DNA of 64,000 nucleotides from Saprospiraceae bacterium (GCA_029251525.1 JAQXDE010000035.1:434001-498000), one strand, 5' to 3'. Shown: positions 35,378-45,737, numbered from the stretch's first letter. The notes: generated by a model not told the origin, from the sequence alone. Program-made: numbers and translations.

Positions 35378-38287
35378 ATGAATTTAGTTCAACTAAAAAA
35401 TAACTTAGATGGTGAATTCTATTATGATCATCTTCTCCGAGTATTATATGCAACCGATGCTTCTGTTTACCGAGAGCTCCCTCTCGCTGTTGCTCTGCCC
35501 AAAAATGTTCAGGATTTAAAACACCTTATTCTTTTTGCTATTCAAAACAAAACTTCCCTTATTCCAAGAGCAGCAGGAACATCTCTCGCAGGTCAATGTG
35601 TAGGTGACGGAATTGTTGTTGATATTTCTAAAAATTTTACAAAAATTTTAGATTTTAATAAAAAGGAAAAATGGGTTAGAGTGCAACCTGGAGTTGTTCG
35701 AGATGAGTTAAATGCATTTCTGAAACCGCATGGTTTATTTTTTTCACCAATAACATCAACTGCGAATAGGGCAACTATAGGAGGTATGGTGGGGAACAAT
35801 TCTTGTGGAACTACCTCTATTGTTTATGGTTCAACTCGTGAGCATGTGCTAGAAATGACAACTATTCTTGCGGATGGATCAGAAGTTGTTTTTGGAGAAA
35901 CAACTAAATCTGATTTTGATGATAAATTGAAAATTGAAAATCTCGAAGGGAGTTTATACAAACATGTTTTTGAGGTTTTACAAGATGTTAAAAATAAGAA
36001 TAACATTCGTAAACATTTTCCAAAAGTAAATATTCATCGAAGGAATACTGGTTATGCTTTAGATTATTTGTTAAATTCTGAAATATTCTCTGAATCTGAG
36101 GAACCTTTTAATTTTTGTAAATTATTATGTGGATCAGAGGGGACATTGGCATTTACAACGGAGGTTAAACTGAATCTAGATGAATTACCATTGCCGGACA
36201 ATGTAGTTTTGGCAGCTCATTTTAACACTATAGATGAGAGTTTACGGGCGACACAGATTGCAATGAAACATCAGCCAACTGCTTGTGAGTTGATGGATAA
36301 AATTATTTTAGACTGTACAAAGGAAAATATAGGACAACGTAAAAATAGATTTTTTGTAGAGGGTGACCCTCAAGTAATTTTAATGGTTGAATTTCGAGGA
36401 GAAACTATTTTGGATGCAGAAAATCAGGCTTCTGAATTAATTCAAGACTTTAAAAATAATAATTTAGGTTACGCATTTCCAATAATTCCTGCAGAAAAAA
36501 CAAAACAAGTTTGGAAACTACGGAGTGCTGGGTTGGGGCTTTTAGCCAATATTCCGGGTGATAAAAAAGCAGTTGCTTGCATTGAAGATACAGCTGTAGC
36601 AATTGATGATTTACCCAATTATATTGCTGAGTTTTCAGAAATGATGAAAGGATATGGGCAAAGATCCGTTTATTACGCTCATGCTGGGGCAGGTGAAATT
36701 CATTTACGTCCGATTCTTAATTTAAAAAAATCGGAGGATGTCAAACAATTTTATAAAATTAGTAAAGCCTCAGCCGAATTAGTGAAAAAATATAATGGTT
36801 CGCTAAGTGGTGAGCATGGAGATGGAAGAGTGCGTGCAGCATTTATACCTTTGATGGTTGGTGATGAGAACTATCAATTATTTTGTAGCATTAAAAATAC
36901 GTGGGATCCAAATAATATTTTCAATCCTGGTAAAATTGTTAATGCTGCTCCAATGAATACTTCTTTACGATATGAACCAGAGCAAAAATATGTTGAAATT
37001 AAAACTATTTTTGATTATTCTAGAGAAGGAGGGATTCTTCGTGCAGCTGAAAAATGTAATGGCTCTGGAGATTGTCGGAAGTTACCAGTTTCAGGAGGGA
37101 CTATGTGTCCAAGCTATCAAGCTACACGAAATGAGAAAGAAACTACTAGAGGACGCGCAAATATCTTAAGAGAATTTTTAACAAAAAGTAAAAAAGATAA
37201 CCCTTTCGATCATCCCGAAATAAAAGAAGTCATGGATTTGTGCCTGTCATGTAAGGGGTGTACATCTGAATGTCCCTCTAATGTAGATATGTCAAGTTTG
37301 AGAGCTGAATTTCTACACCAATATTACCAAACAAATGGTATTCCTCTTCGAGCAAGAGCTTTTGCCTACATTAATAATATAAATCATATAGGAGGCGTTT
37401 TTCCAAAGCTCTTTAACTTTTTTTTGACTAATTCAATATTAAGTGGGATCACAAAAAAAGCATTAGGAATAGCTTCGCAAAGATCCTTGCCAATAATTCA
37501 TTCTGTAAGTTTACGAGAATGGTATAAAAAAAATTACACGGCGAATATGAATAGTTCCAGAAAAGTTTATCTCTTTTGCGATGAATTCACAAACTGGAAT
37601 GATACTGAAATTGGAATTAAAAGTTTAAAATTACTCGCTACTTTAGGTTATAATGTCGAGATAGTTGATCATCCTGAAAGTGGTCGAGCTTCAATCTCTA
37701 AGGGGTTATTAACTCGTGCACAAAAAATCGCTAAAGAGAATGTTTCTATTTTTTCCAAGATAGTTAATTCAGAAACTCCTCTGATAGGGGTTGAACCTTC
37801 AGCAATTTTATCGTTTAGAGACGAGTATCCTCGACTAATGGAAAAGGATAAGATCGAGTCAGCAAATGAACTAGCGGAGAACTGTTTTTTAATTGATGAA
37901 TTTCTTTCTAGTGAAATTAAAAATGGAAAGATCAACTCTGATTTATTCACTAAAGAAAAAAAGGATATATTGCTTCATGGGCATTGTCATCAAAAGGCGT
38001 TGTCTAATATTGAAGACACTATTTGGTTATTGTCTCTGCCTCAAAATTATTCTGTAGAAGTTATACCCTCTGGTTGTTGTGGTATGGCTGGATCATTTGG
38101 CTATGAAAAAGAACATTATGAAATCAGTCAGCAGATAGGTAATTTAGTACTTTTTCCAAAAGTTAAAAATGCAAAAACTGATGTAGAAATTGTGGCTCCA
38201 GGTACAAGTTGTAGGCATCAGATATTAGAGGGAACAGGCAAGAATGTGAAGCACCCTGTAGAGGTTTTGTATGATGCAATTGTCTAA
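35378..38287 (+). CDS. FAD-linked dehydrogenase fused to 4Fe-4S / CCG domain (YdiJ/D-2-hydroxyacid type)
   Basis: 969 residues. An FAD-binding PCMH domain comes first (about 20-270: RAAGTSLAGQCVGDGIVVD, NRATIGGMVGNNSCGT), then the FAD-oxidase C domain with SGEHGDGRVRAAFIP. Next is a ferredoxin-like region with CNGSGDC, TMCPSY and CLSCKGCTSECPSNVD for two 4Fe-4S clusters. The C-terminus is a CCG-type domain (LHGHCHQKA, PSGCCGMAGSFGYE). This is the layout of glycolate/D-lactate/D-2-hydroxyglutarate dehydrogenases that oxidise a 2-hydroxyacid and reduce quinone. The exact acid is not determined. It is second in an operon with the hydroxylase. Confidence 0.92.
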   Translation: MNLVQLKNNLDGEFYYDHLLRVLYATDASVYRELPLAVALPKNVQDLKHLILFAIQNKTSLIPRAAGTSLAGQCVGDGIVVDISKNFTKILDFNKKEKWVRVQPGVVRDELNAFLKPHGLFFSPITSTANRATIGGMVGNNSCGTTSIVYGSTREHVLEMTTILADGSEVVFGETTKSDFDDKLKIENLEGSLYKHVFEVLQDVKNKNNIRKHFPKVNIHRRNTGYALDYLLNSEIFSESEEPFNFCKLLCGSEGTLAFTTEVKLNLDELPLPDNVVLAAHFNTIDESLRATQIAMKHQPTACELMDKIILDCTKENIGQRKNRFFVEGDPQVILMVEFRGETILDAENQASELIQDFKNNNLGYAFPIIPAEKTKQVWKLRSAGLGLLANIPGDKKAVACIEDTAVAIDDLPNYIAEFSEMMKGYGQRSVYYAHAGAGEIHLRPILNLKKSEDVKQFYKISKASAELVKKYNGSLSGEHGDGRVRAAFIPLMVGDENYQLFCSIKNTWDPNNIFNPGKIVNAAPMNTSLRYEPEQKYVEIKTIFDYSREGGILRAAEKCNGSGDCRKLPVSGGTMCPSYQATRNEKETTRGRANILREFLTKSKKDNPFDHPEIKEVMDLCLSCKGCTSECPSNVDMSSLRAEFLHQYYQTNGIPLRARAFAYINNINHIGGVFPKLFNFFLTNSILSGITKKALGIASQRSLPIIHSVSLREWYKKNYTANMNSSRKVYLFCDEFTNWNDTEIGIKSLKLLATLGYNVEIVDHPESGRASISKGLLTRAQKIAKENVSIFSKIVNSETPLIGVEPSAILSFRDEYPRLMEKDKIESANELAENCFLIDEFLSSEIKNGKINSDLFTKEKKDILLHGHCHQKALSNIEDTIWLLSLPQNYSVEVIPSGCCGMAGSFGYEKEHYEISQQIGNLVLFPKVKNAKTDVEIVAPGTSCRHQILEGTGKNVKHPVEVLYDAIV

Positions 38288-38491
38288 TTTAATCTTTTCT
38301 TTTGATGGATGATTTGACTTAATTCAATTTTCAATAAATGAATCCATCAATTGTCTTTAAAAATGTATTATTCATCTTAATTTTTTATCCCTTCTTATAA
38401 CTTTCCATTTCTTTGTTTAACAAGATACAGACTCTGTAATTATTGTCGCCCTTTAAAGTATTTGTTTAATAAATGCCTAAAGCAAAAATCG

Positions 38492-39517
38492 ATGAAAAAT
38501 TTAATCATATTAAGATCAATATTTTTGATCACCCTTTTTCTTTTTTCTGTTCAACTTAAAGCTAATAAATATGCTGATACTAAAAATAGTATATTTGATG
38601 AACTCCATTATCAAGAAGTAATAGAGGTGAATTTAGTATTAAATAAAGCTGAAATTTTTAATAATAGAAAGAACCAAGAAAAGCATAACGCAATTTTTTC
38701 TTTTCATAATCAAAAAGGAGAATTACAAACTTGGAATATTAAAGTAGAACAAAGAGGTAAGTTTCGAAGAATGAAATGTGAAAATCTACCTCCACTTAAG
38801 CTCAATTTTAAAAATCAAGATTTAGTTGAAGCGGACTTAACTGAGTTTAATGACATGAAGCTAGTGACTCATTGTGTAAATGATCAAGAGGTTGCAAAAC
38901 AGCTTTTGGCTAAAGAATATTTGGCATATAAAATTTACAACCAGATTACTAATTTGAGCTATCGAGTACAATTTGTTAAAATAAACTATAAAGATGTCAT
39001 TTCTGGAAATACAGATACCCAATATGGTATATTGATTGAAGATACTGCTCAGCTACGAGATCGAATTCATGCAGAAAAAGTTGAAAATGCCTACAATTTA
39101 GCTCCTGAAAAATATAATACTAACCAAATTAAAGCCGTCGCATTATTTAATTATATGATTGGGAATTCTGATTGGTCTATTCAAGAAATGCGGAATGTAA
39201 AAGTCTTAATCAGTAATGGTCAGCATATTCTAATTCCGTTCGATTTTGATTTTTCAGGTTTGGTTGATGCTCCCTATGTCCGTTTGAGACCAGAACATAG
39301 GTTAGCCTCATCAAGGGAAAGAATTTTTTTGGGGTTTAGAAGTGATGCATCAGATTTAAAATCTGCGAGGAGGTTTTTAAAAATTAAAAGGAAGGCCATT
39401 ATTAAAACAATCAAAGATTGTTCTATCATTTCAACCAAAAATAAAAAAGAAATGATTCGGTATATTAATTCATTTTATGATGAAGATAAATTGATGAAAC
39501 TACCTTTTGTGCAATAG
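38492..39517 (+). CDS. secreted CotH-like (protein-kinase fold) protein
   Basis: 341 residues from the ATG at 38492, which starts a Sec signal (MKNLIILRSIFLITLFLF); the frame is open upstream to 38462 only through a TTG. The body follows the order of CotH kinases: a glycine-loop-like QRGKFRRMKCENLPPLKLNF, then LAKEYLAYKIYNQI, a YGILIEDT strand, MIGNSDWS in the catalytic-loop position and IPFDFDFSGLVDAPY with a DFD metal-type motif. Similar proteins are common in Bacteroidota as hypothetical proteins. Kinase activity is inference from motif order. It stands alone upstream of smc. Confidence 0.6.
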   Translation: MKNLIILRSIFLITLFLFSVQLKANKYADTKNSIFDELHYQEVIEVNLVLNKAEIFNNRKNQEKHNAIFSFHNQKGELQTWNIKVEQRGKFRRMKCENLPPLKLNFKNQDLVEADLTEFNDMKLVTHCVNDQEVAKQLLAKEYLAYKIYNQITNLSYRVQFVKINYKDVISGNTDTQYGILIEDTAQLRDRIHAEKVENAYNLAPEKYNTNQIKAVALFNYMIGNSDWSIQEMRNVKVLISNGQHILIPFDFDFSGLVDAPYVRLRPEHRLASSRERIFLGFRSDASDLKSARRFLKIKRKAIIKTIKDCSIISTKNKKEMIRYINSFYDEDKLMKLPFVQ

Positions 39518-39733
39518 GTAATTATATTTTTTGTTGAGTAGAATATCTGTCTAAATATTTTTTTACCTAACAATGAAAATTGGCTTTTGATATTAGATGG
39601 GTATTTATATTGCAAAAAAATATATGTAAAATATATTTTAGTTTAATTTGCTCATTTTCAGGTAGTTATTTTCTTCCTGTTTTTCGCTCAAAACTTTCCC
39701 AAGTAAAATGTTCTTTTCAGTTTTTAAAAATGT

Positions 39734-39741
39734 TATTTTTG
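39734..39741 (+). promoter_or_regulatory. putative -7 element giving a near-leaderless smc transcript
   Basis: TATTTTTG fits TAnnTTTG and ends 6 nt before the smc ATG at 39748, so the message would start at or next to the start codon. Confidence 0.4.
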
Positions 39742-39747
39742 CAAGCT

Positions 39748-42700
39748 ATGCGATTAAAAACATTAGAAATTAAAGGGTTCAAAAGTTTCGCCAATGAAAC
39801 TGTAATCAATTTTAGTGAGGACGTTATTGGAATTGTGGGGCCAAATGGTTCAGGTAAGTCGAATATTGTGGACGCCATTCGATGGGTATTAGGTGAGCAA
39901 AAAAGCAAAGAGTTGCGTTTGGATAAGATGTCAAGCGTGATTTTTAATGGAACTAAGAAGAAGAAAAAAGGGAATACTGCTCAAGTTACCTTAACCTTTG
40001 AAAATACTAAAAATCTCCTTCCCACAGAATATCATACTGTATCAATCAGTCGTATTTTATACAGGAGTGGGGATTCTGAATATCGTCTTAATAATGTCCC
40101 TTGTCGGTTAAAAGATATTACTACTCTATTCTTGGATACTGGAATTGGTTCCAATTCTTATGCAATAATTGCTTTAGGAATGGTTGATGACCTTCTGAAT
40201 GACAAGGATAATTCTCGTCGTAAAATGTTTGAGCAGGCGGCTGGTATTTCAAAATATAAGAGACGAAAACATGAGACACTTAATAAGTTGAAAAATACTA
40301 CGGAGGATTTGGATCGTGTTGAGGATTTATTGTTTGAAATCGAAGGTAATTTGAAATCGCTTGAGAAACAAGCCAAACGAGCAAAAAAATACTACGAACT
40401 CAAAAATGATTACAAATCATTTAGTGTCGAATTATCAAAATTTAAGCTATCAGCATTTAGTGGAAAGAACAAAGATTTTACAGAAAAAATCCAAATAGAG
40501 GAAGATCAAATTCGAGAGATGGATGTCCAACTTCGAACCATGGAAGCAACTTTGGAATCTGAAAAAAAATCGAATTTAGATTCTGAAAAGTTGTTATCTG
40601 ATTCTCAAAGAGAATTAAACGAATTGGTTAATTCTATTCGAGAAATGGAAAACCAAAAAAATATTGCGGTACAAAAAGTTGGTTTTATTAATCAAAGTAA
40701 AACAAAGTTAACAGAACAAATTACTTCAGCTGATTCCAAAGTTTTAGAACTTCAAAAAGCAATTGATATCAATCGTAGTGATTTGAATCTTGATAAACAA
40801 TTGGAGGTCCAATTGGAGGATGAGTTAGAAAAAGCAAAACAACGACTGGATCAAATCAAAACGAATCATGGAGATTTGAAAACTGAGTTGGATGATTTTT
40901 TGCAGAGTCAACAGCTGGTGGAGCGCGAAATTTTTGAGTTGGAAAAAAATAAAGCAATTAACTCTAATCAAATTGAAAATTTGTCGGCAGAAATTAAAAG
41001 GAGTGCAGGAGATGTTGAGGGGCGACAATCTGAAATTGGTTCATTGGAATCAAAATTGAAGGAAATCCGAGAAAGCGAATCTTTCAAATTGAATATGCTA
41101 AAGGCATTAGAAGAGGAGGAAACACAGCGGCAGCAGGATATTGAAGGGGCAGAAAAGGAATTAGAAGACTTGACAAAGCATATGGCAAATGTAAATCGGT
41201 CTCTGGATGCTAAGCGTAATGAATTTAAACTCACCAAGGACATGGTGGATAATTTGGAAGGATTCCCTGAGTCTATTAAATTTTTGAAAAACCATAAAAA
41301 TTGGGCAAGTAAATCCACTTTGCTATCGGATTTAATTTATGTAAATGAAGATGTTCGAGTAGCTATTGAAAACTATTTGAGTCCTTATTTGAATTATTAT
41401 GTAGTTCAGAAAATGGACGATGCGTTTGAGGCGATTAAGTTGTTGGGTAATTCACAAAAAGGAAAGGCTAATTTTTTTGTACTTGATGCTTTTCAAAATT
41501 ATGTTCCTCCAATGACTATGGTTCCTGGTACTAAACGAGCCATTGATATGGTTCAAACGGACATGGAGTATTTAAATATGTTCAGTCATTTATTGGAAAA
41601 TGTCATCGTGTCGGATTCGGATAATTTACAACCTGAGTTAATTAACAAAAATGTAACAATACTTTCCCGTAGTGGAAGAGTAGTTCAAAGAAAGTATTCA
41701 ATCTCTGGTGGCTCTGTAGGGTTGTTCGAAGGGAAGAAAATAGGGAGGAAAAAGAATTTGGAGGTGTTAGAGTTAGAAATAAAAAAATTAGAGAAAGAAG
41801 AAAATAAGTTTTCTGCAGTTTTTTATAATCTAAAGTCAAGAATTGAAAATTTAAAAACAGCAAGAAAAGACAACCAAATCTCTGAAGAAAAGGATGCTTT
41901 GAGTCAGATTGCTCAGAATAAAGTTTCTTTGATGACACGCTTAGAAAACTTTGAATCTTTTATTATCGAAGTAAATGACAAATCAGCTCAAGCAAACAAG
42001 TTAATTGAAAGTTTAGTAATTGCAAATGATCGTTTTGAACAAAGTCTTTTTGAAAAAAGAGCGGTGGCTGATCACTCCAAAAAGCAAATTTCCGAAAAAG
42101 ATGATGGTTATAGAGTACTGGCTGATCAACTGAGTTCGGCTTCTCAAATTTATAATGAAAAGAATATTGAATTTATTCGCCAGCAGAATAAAGTGACAAC
42201 CATTCAGCGAGATTTGAAATTTAAGGAATCAACTTTAGCGGAAACTAAGTTTCGATTAACTCGAAACCAAAAAGTTTTAGAAGAAAATTCTGAGGAGTTA
42301 GATTTTTTGAGAGAAGATATTGGAAAACTTGAACAAGAATTACTTGTTCATTATGGTTTCAAAGAGGAAAAGGAAAAGAATCTTTCTGAAGCGGAACAGA
42401 TCTATTTTAAAGCTCGAGGTGGGATTAATGAGATTGATGATGAGTTAAGAAACTTGAATCGGAAAAAACAAAATTCGATTACATTGCTTTCATCTCTTAA
42501 GGAAAAGTATAGTGAACTGAAACTGAATATGGCTTCCATCGGGGAACGATTAAAAATTGAATTTAATATTGCTATCGATGAAATTATAAACGAGATTCCT
42601 GATGAGAATTTAAACCCAAAAGATTTAGAAGAGAAAGTGTCAAAACTTAAAAGGCGCTTAGATAATTATGGAGAAATAAATCCAATGGCTGTTGAAGCAT

Positions 42701-43305
42701 ATGATGAAATGAAAGTTCGTTATGATACAATATCAGGACAGCGTAATGATATTTTAGATGCCAAAAAGTCTTTACTCGAAACTATAAAGGAGATCGAACT
42801 CAAGGCTACTACTCAATTTATGGAAGCATTTGAGAAAGTTAGAGGTTACTTTAAGGAAGCATTCCGAACACTTTTCTCAGAGGATGATGATTGTGATATC
42901 ACTTTGGAAGATGAGGAGAATCCTTTGGACTCCAAAATTAGAATACTAGCCAAACCAAAAGGGAAACGACCTCAATCAATCAGTCAATTATCCGGAGGAG
43001 AGAAAACTTTGACAGCAACTGCTTTGTTGTTTTCATTGTACCTTTTAAAACCTGCACCTTTTTGTATTTTTGATGAGGTTGATGCACCACTGGATGATGC
43101 GAACATTGAAAAGTTTAATAAAATTATTCGTCGGTTTTCTGTTGATTCCCAATTTATTATTGTGACTCATAATAAAATGACTATGGCAGCAGTTGATGTA
43201 ATTTACGGAGTCTACATGGCTGAACCAGGAATTTCAGGAGTTAGTGAAGTTGATTTTAGAGATCTTGAAGAGACGAGCCAATTAGAGGAAATTATACAGA
43301 ATTAA
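39748..43305 (+). CDS. smc: chromosome segregation SMC protein
   Basis: 1185 residues, the normal SMC length. Walker A G31-PNGSGKS-38 with IVDAIRWVLGEQ, a long N-terminal coiled coil (about 170-500), the hinge (about 520-660, LLSDLIYVNEDVRVAIENYL), a second coiled coil, then the ABC signature QLSGGEKTLTATAL at about 1080 and Walker B FCIFDEVDAPLDDAN. It organises and segregates the chromosome as a dimer with ScpA/ScpB, which are not in this window. The frame is open to 39580, but the family start MRLKTLEIKGFKSFA is at the ATG at 39748, right behind a TAnnTTTG box. Confidence 0.97.
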   Translation: MRLKTLEIKGFKSFANETVINFSEDVIGIVGPNGSGKSNIVDAIRWVLGEQKSKELRLDKMSSVIFNGTKKKKKGNTAQVTLTFENTKNLLPTEYHTVSISRILYRSGDSEYRLNNVPCRLKDITTLFLDTGIGSNSYAIIALGMVDDLLNDKDNSRRKMFEQAAGISKYKRRKHETLNKLKNTTEDLDRVEDLLFEIEGNLKSLEKQAKRAKKYYELKNDYKSFSVELSKFKLSAFSGKNKDFTEKIQIEEDQIREMDVQLRTMEATLESEKKSNLDSEKLLSDSQRELNELVNSIREMENQKNIAVQKVGFINQSKTKLTEQITSADSKVLELQKAIDINRSDLNLDKQLEVQLEDELEKAKQRLDQIKTNHGDLKTELDDFLQSQQLVEREIFELEKNKAINSNQIENLSAEIKRSAGDVEGRQSEIGSLESKLKEIRESESFKLNMLKALEEEETQRQQDIEGAEKELEDLTKHMANVNRSLDAKRNEFKLTKDMVDNLEGFPESIKFLKNHKNWASKSTLLSDLIYVNEDVRVAIENYLSPYLNYYVVQKMDDAFEAIKLLGNSQKGKANFFVLDAFQNYVPPMTMVPGTKRAIDMVQTDMEYLNMFSHLLENVIVSDSDNLQPELINKNVTILSRSGRVVQRKYSISGGSVGLFEGKKIGRKKNLEVLELEIKKLEKEENKFSAVFYNLKSRIENLKTARKDNQISEEKDALSQIAQNKVSLMTRLENFESFIIEVNDKSAQANKLIESLVIANDRFEQSLFEKRAVADHSKKQISEKDDGYRVLADQLSSASQIYNEKNIEFIRQQNKVTTIQRDLKFKESTLAETKFRLTRNQKVLEENSEELDFLREDIGKLEQELLVHYGFKEEKEKNLSEAEQIYFKARGGINEIDDELRNLNRKKQNSITLLSSLKEKYSELKLNMASIGERLKIEFNIAIDEIINEIPDENLNPKDLEEKVSKLKRRLDNYGEINPMAVEAYDEMKVRYDTISGQRNDILDAKKSLLETIKEIELKATTQFMEAFEKVRGYFKEAFRTLFSEDDDCDITLEDEENPLDSKIRILAKPKGKRPQSISQLSGGEKTLTATALLFSLYLLKPAPFCIFDEVDAPLDDANIEKFNKIIRRFSVDSQFIIVTHNKMTMAAVDVIYGVYMAEPGISGVSEVDFRDLEETSQLEEIIQN

Positions 43306-43320
43306 AAAAAAATGAAATTT

Positions 43321-43360
43321 AAAATGCATTTTGGATTATTTTTCAAAATGCATTTTTTTT
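43321..43360 (+). terminator. intrinsic terminator after smc
   Basis: Two copies of the self-complementary AAAATGCATTTT separated by about 12 nt form a stem followed by eight T. It lies 16 nt past the stop. Confidence 0.7.
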
Positions 43361-43387
43361 AGTTTCCCCGTAAAGGAAAATGTTAAT

Positions 43388-43406
43388 ATTTTACAACTTG
43401 TAAAAT
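43388..43406. promoter_or_regulatory. perfect 19-bp palindrome, possible operator
   Basis: ATTTTACAA-C-TTGTAAAAT: nine complementary bases on each side of a central C, with no T run after it. It has the size of a dimeric repressor site. It lies far (about 780 nt) upstream of hemE, and no adjacent regulator gene is present, so its target is unknown. Confidence 0.35.
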
Positions 43407-43694
43407 TGATAGTTGATATTATTTAGTCTTTTTTGTTTTAGGAAAAGTGTTGTTCCTGATGGTAGATAACTGTCTACTGTTGGTTTATTTTAAAAATTTT
43501 ACCTCAATAGGAAATTGAAAATATTTAGTTAATGGTAAAATAATTATTAGGTTGTTAAATCACTAAAAATTTATTTCCCAGCCAAATGAAGCCAATTTAA
43601 GAATAATAATAGCCATCATGATAATTTCCAACTAAGCTTGTAATAAATATTCCTCAAAGATTTCGGCTATATTCTTATTCCTCAAAATGTTCTT

Positions 43695-43805
43695 TTATTG
43701 AATATCTATTTCTTTTATTCCTTCAATATACCAATCAAAAATATCCCCATACAAAGGCACCGTTATTGGCAAGGTATTTATCCAAAGATGCTGAATAATA
43801 TTTAG
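43695..43805 (-). pseudogene. coding-like remnant, unknown family
   Basis: A 36-residue frame reads WINTLPITVPLYGDIFDWYI and ends EGIKEIDIQ before a stop. It is preceded by a stop with no start codon, and the same frame continues past the stop with further short coding-like pieces (NIAEIFEEYLLQA, SFGWEINF). This looks like the decayed end of a gene. I cannot name the family. Confidence 0.25.
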
Positions 43806-44172
43806 CTAGTATTTGACCATTTCTGCTGTTATTGTCAGCATTAACCCTTTGAAGGGAGGATGAGTTACTAAGTTTATAGCAAAAGTTGTTAAGAAGCTAA
43901 TAGAATCTAAACCAAATCGAGAATCGATTCCCTGTATTTAGAATTATGAATCAATAATTTTAGGAATTTGTGAAAAATTTAAATGAGTCTTAGAGGAAGC
44001 CGCATTTTCGCAGAGAAACACTTCGTAATACAAATTATGAATTGTTGAAAAATACCTAGAGATTATTTAATGAATTACATTATTACTCATTTGTAAAAAT
44101 CTTGTCTCGATTTAATAAAAAATCTGACATAAAAGTGAATATCAAAAAGCCAAAATCTACATTTAAAAAACT

Positions 44173-44180
44173 TAATTTTA
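44173..44180 (+). promoter_or_regulatory. putative -7-like element for hemE
   Basis: TAATTTTA is one base off TAnnTTTG and ends 4 nt before the ATG at 44185, the same close spacing as at smc. Confidence 0.25.
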
Positions 44181-44184
44181 CATT

Positions 44185-45213
44185 ATGAAAATAGAAAACG
44201 ATCTTTTACTTAGAACAGCTAACGGAGAGCAAGTTGAGCGTCCGCCAGTTTGGTTAATGCGGCAAGCAGGAAGAATTTTGCCACAGTATAGAGCACTTCG
44301 AGGCAGGCTTTCTGGATTTAAAGAGTTAGTAGAAACTCCTCAACTGGCTGCCGAGGTAACTATCCAACCAGTGGATGAACTGGGCGTAGATGCTGCTATT
44401 ATTTTTTCTGACATTCTAGTTATTCCAGAAGCAATGGGACTAACATACGAAATGGTGGAAAAGAAAGGCCCCTGGTTTCCAAAAACTATCGAATCATTAA
44501 GTGATGTTGAAAAATTAGGCGTGGGAGAAAATGTATTGGGTGAATTACAATATGTTTTTGATGCATTGGAGGTAACTAAAAAAGAATTGAATGGAAGAGT
44601 TCCCTTGATTGGATTTGCAGGTGCGCCTTGGACTATTTTTTCATATATGTTAGAGGGATCAGGGAGTAAAACGTTTTCAAAAGCTCGAAAATTTTTATAC
44701 CAGAATCCAAAAGCAGCTCATTTATTATTAGATAAAATAACTCAAACGACAATTGCATATCTGAAGCAGAAAGTCCATTCTGGTGCAAATATGATCCAGG
44801 TATTTGATTCTTGGGCGGGTATTTTGCCACCTCATCAATATTCAGAATTTGCCATCCCATACATCAAAAAAATTGTAGATGCAATTGAGGGTGTTCCTGT
44901 TATTGTTTTTGCAAAAGGTGCTTGGTTCGCGATGGAAGAGATTTCAAAATTAGACTGTCAAGTTTTGGGAGTAGATTGGAATACAAAGGTAGGTGATTTA
45001 AGAGATAAACTAAATGTACAACAAGTTTTACAGGGGAATTTAGATCCTTGTATGCTTTATTCTTCTCAGGAAAATATACAAACTGCAACATTAAAGATGC
45101 TGAAAGAATTTGGTGGGGGACATATTGCAAATTTGGGCCATGGTGTATATCCCGACACACCCTTGGATAATGTTAAAGTATTTGTAAATACAGTAAAAGG
45201 CTTTTCTTACTAG
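44185..45213 (+). CDS. hemE: uroporphyrinogen decarboxylase
   Basis: 342 residues. Decarboxylates uroporphyrinogen III to coproporphyrinogen III in heme synthesis. The active-site signature [20 protein letters not shown] lies at residues 20-39. The catalytic aspartate region is [33 protein letters not shown] and [10 protein letters not shown] are further family blocks, as is [14 protein letters not shown] near the end. It is followed after 47 nt by a small secreted protein gene. Together with hemL at 2.5 kb it shows a complete-looking C5 heme route, but the intermediate genes are elsewhere. Confidence 0.97.
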   Translation: MKIENDLLLRTANGEQVERPPVWLMRQAGRILPQYRALRGRLSGFKELVETPQLAAEVTIQPVDELGVDAAIIFSDILVIPEAMGLTYEMVEKKGPWFPKTIESLSDVEKLGVGENVLGELQYVFDALEVTKKELNGRVPLIGFAGAPWTIFSYMLEGSGSKTFSKARKFLYQNPKAAHLLLDKITQTTIAYLKQKVHSGANMIQVFDSWAGILPPHQYSEFAIPYIKKIVDAIEGVPVIVFAKGAWFAMEEISKLDCQVLGVDWNTKVGDLRDKLNVQQVLQGNLDPCMLYSSQENIQTATLKMLKEFGGGHIANLGHGVYPDTPLDNVKVFVNTVKGFSY

Positions 45214-45260
45214 TTTAATTGAACTAGATTCCGGTTATTTAGTAGTAAAACAGACTATAC

Positions 45261-45737
45261 ATGAGACAAGTCCTGTCAATTTTATTGATATTTCTTTCAC
45301 TAATTGCTTTTTCGCAATCAAAACAAGACTTCTTAACTTGTTTTGAGATAATTACAGAACATGATGATTTTAAGCCAGCTTATGAAAATAGGGAGGTAAC
45401 GGGGCAAGATTTAGTTATAGTAAACAATATTAGGCGAAATATTAATAGAAATGAATTTCAGAAAATATTCCATTCGATAACAAGCGACGATTTCTATGAC
45501 TTTAGTAGAAAGGTTTTGGTAATACAAGGAGATGATAAGCAGGTCAGAAATCTAGGTTATAGTCCTAGAAACACCTTAAATGTAGGGTTCGTAGGAAAAG
45601 AGGAAATGCTGATTTTTGCATTATCAACTGTTGTTGAGAATCGGAATTTGAATTATAATTGGAATTACAAATTTGTGAAAGAAGCCGGAGAATGGAATTT
45701 AACTGCCAATAATACTAAAAGAAGTAAAACTAGGTAA
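45261..45737 (+). CDS. hypothetical secreted protein
   Basis: 158 residues, not recognised. A Sec signal peptide (RQVLSILLIFLSLIAFSQ) is followed by a mixed alpha/beta body with a central run of charged helices (NIRRNINRNEFQKIFHSI) and an aromatic-rich strand (NLNYNWNYKFVKEAGEWNL). There is no lipobox and no T9SS domain, so it is probably periplasmic. It lies 47 nt after hemE on the same strand and may be read through from it. No function is proposed. Confidence 0.7.
   Translation: MRQVLSILLIFLSLIAFSQSKQDFLTCFEIITEHDDFKPAYENREVTGQDLVIVNNIRRNINRNEFQKIFHSITSDDFYDFSRKVLVIQGDDKQVRNLGYSPRNTLNVGFVGKEEMLIFALSTVVENRNLNYNWNYKFVKEAGEWNLTANNTKRSKTR

Larger units (their letters stand above)
43361..44184. 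other. long intergenic region with palindrome and a coding-like remnant
   Basis: 824 bases upstream of hemE without an intact gene. It holds the palindrome at 43388-43406, a GTAGA/TCTAC hairpin near 43461-43478, and the minus-strand fragment at 43695-43805. No RNA gene was recognised. Confidence 0.4.

Noticed and set aside
39580-39747. 56-codon extension of smc
   Set aside because: The SMC family begins at MRLKTLEIKGFKSF, and a promoter box lies inside the extension.
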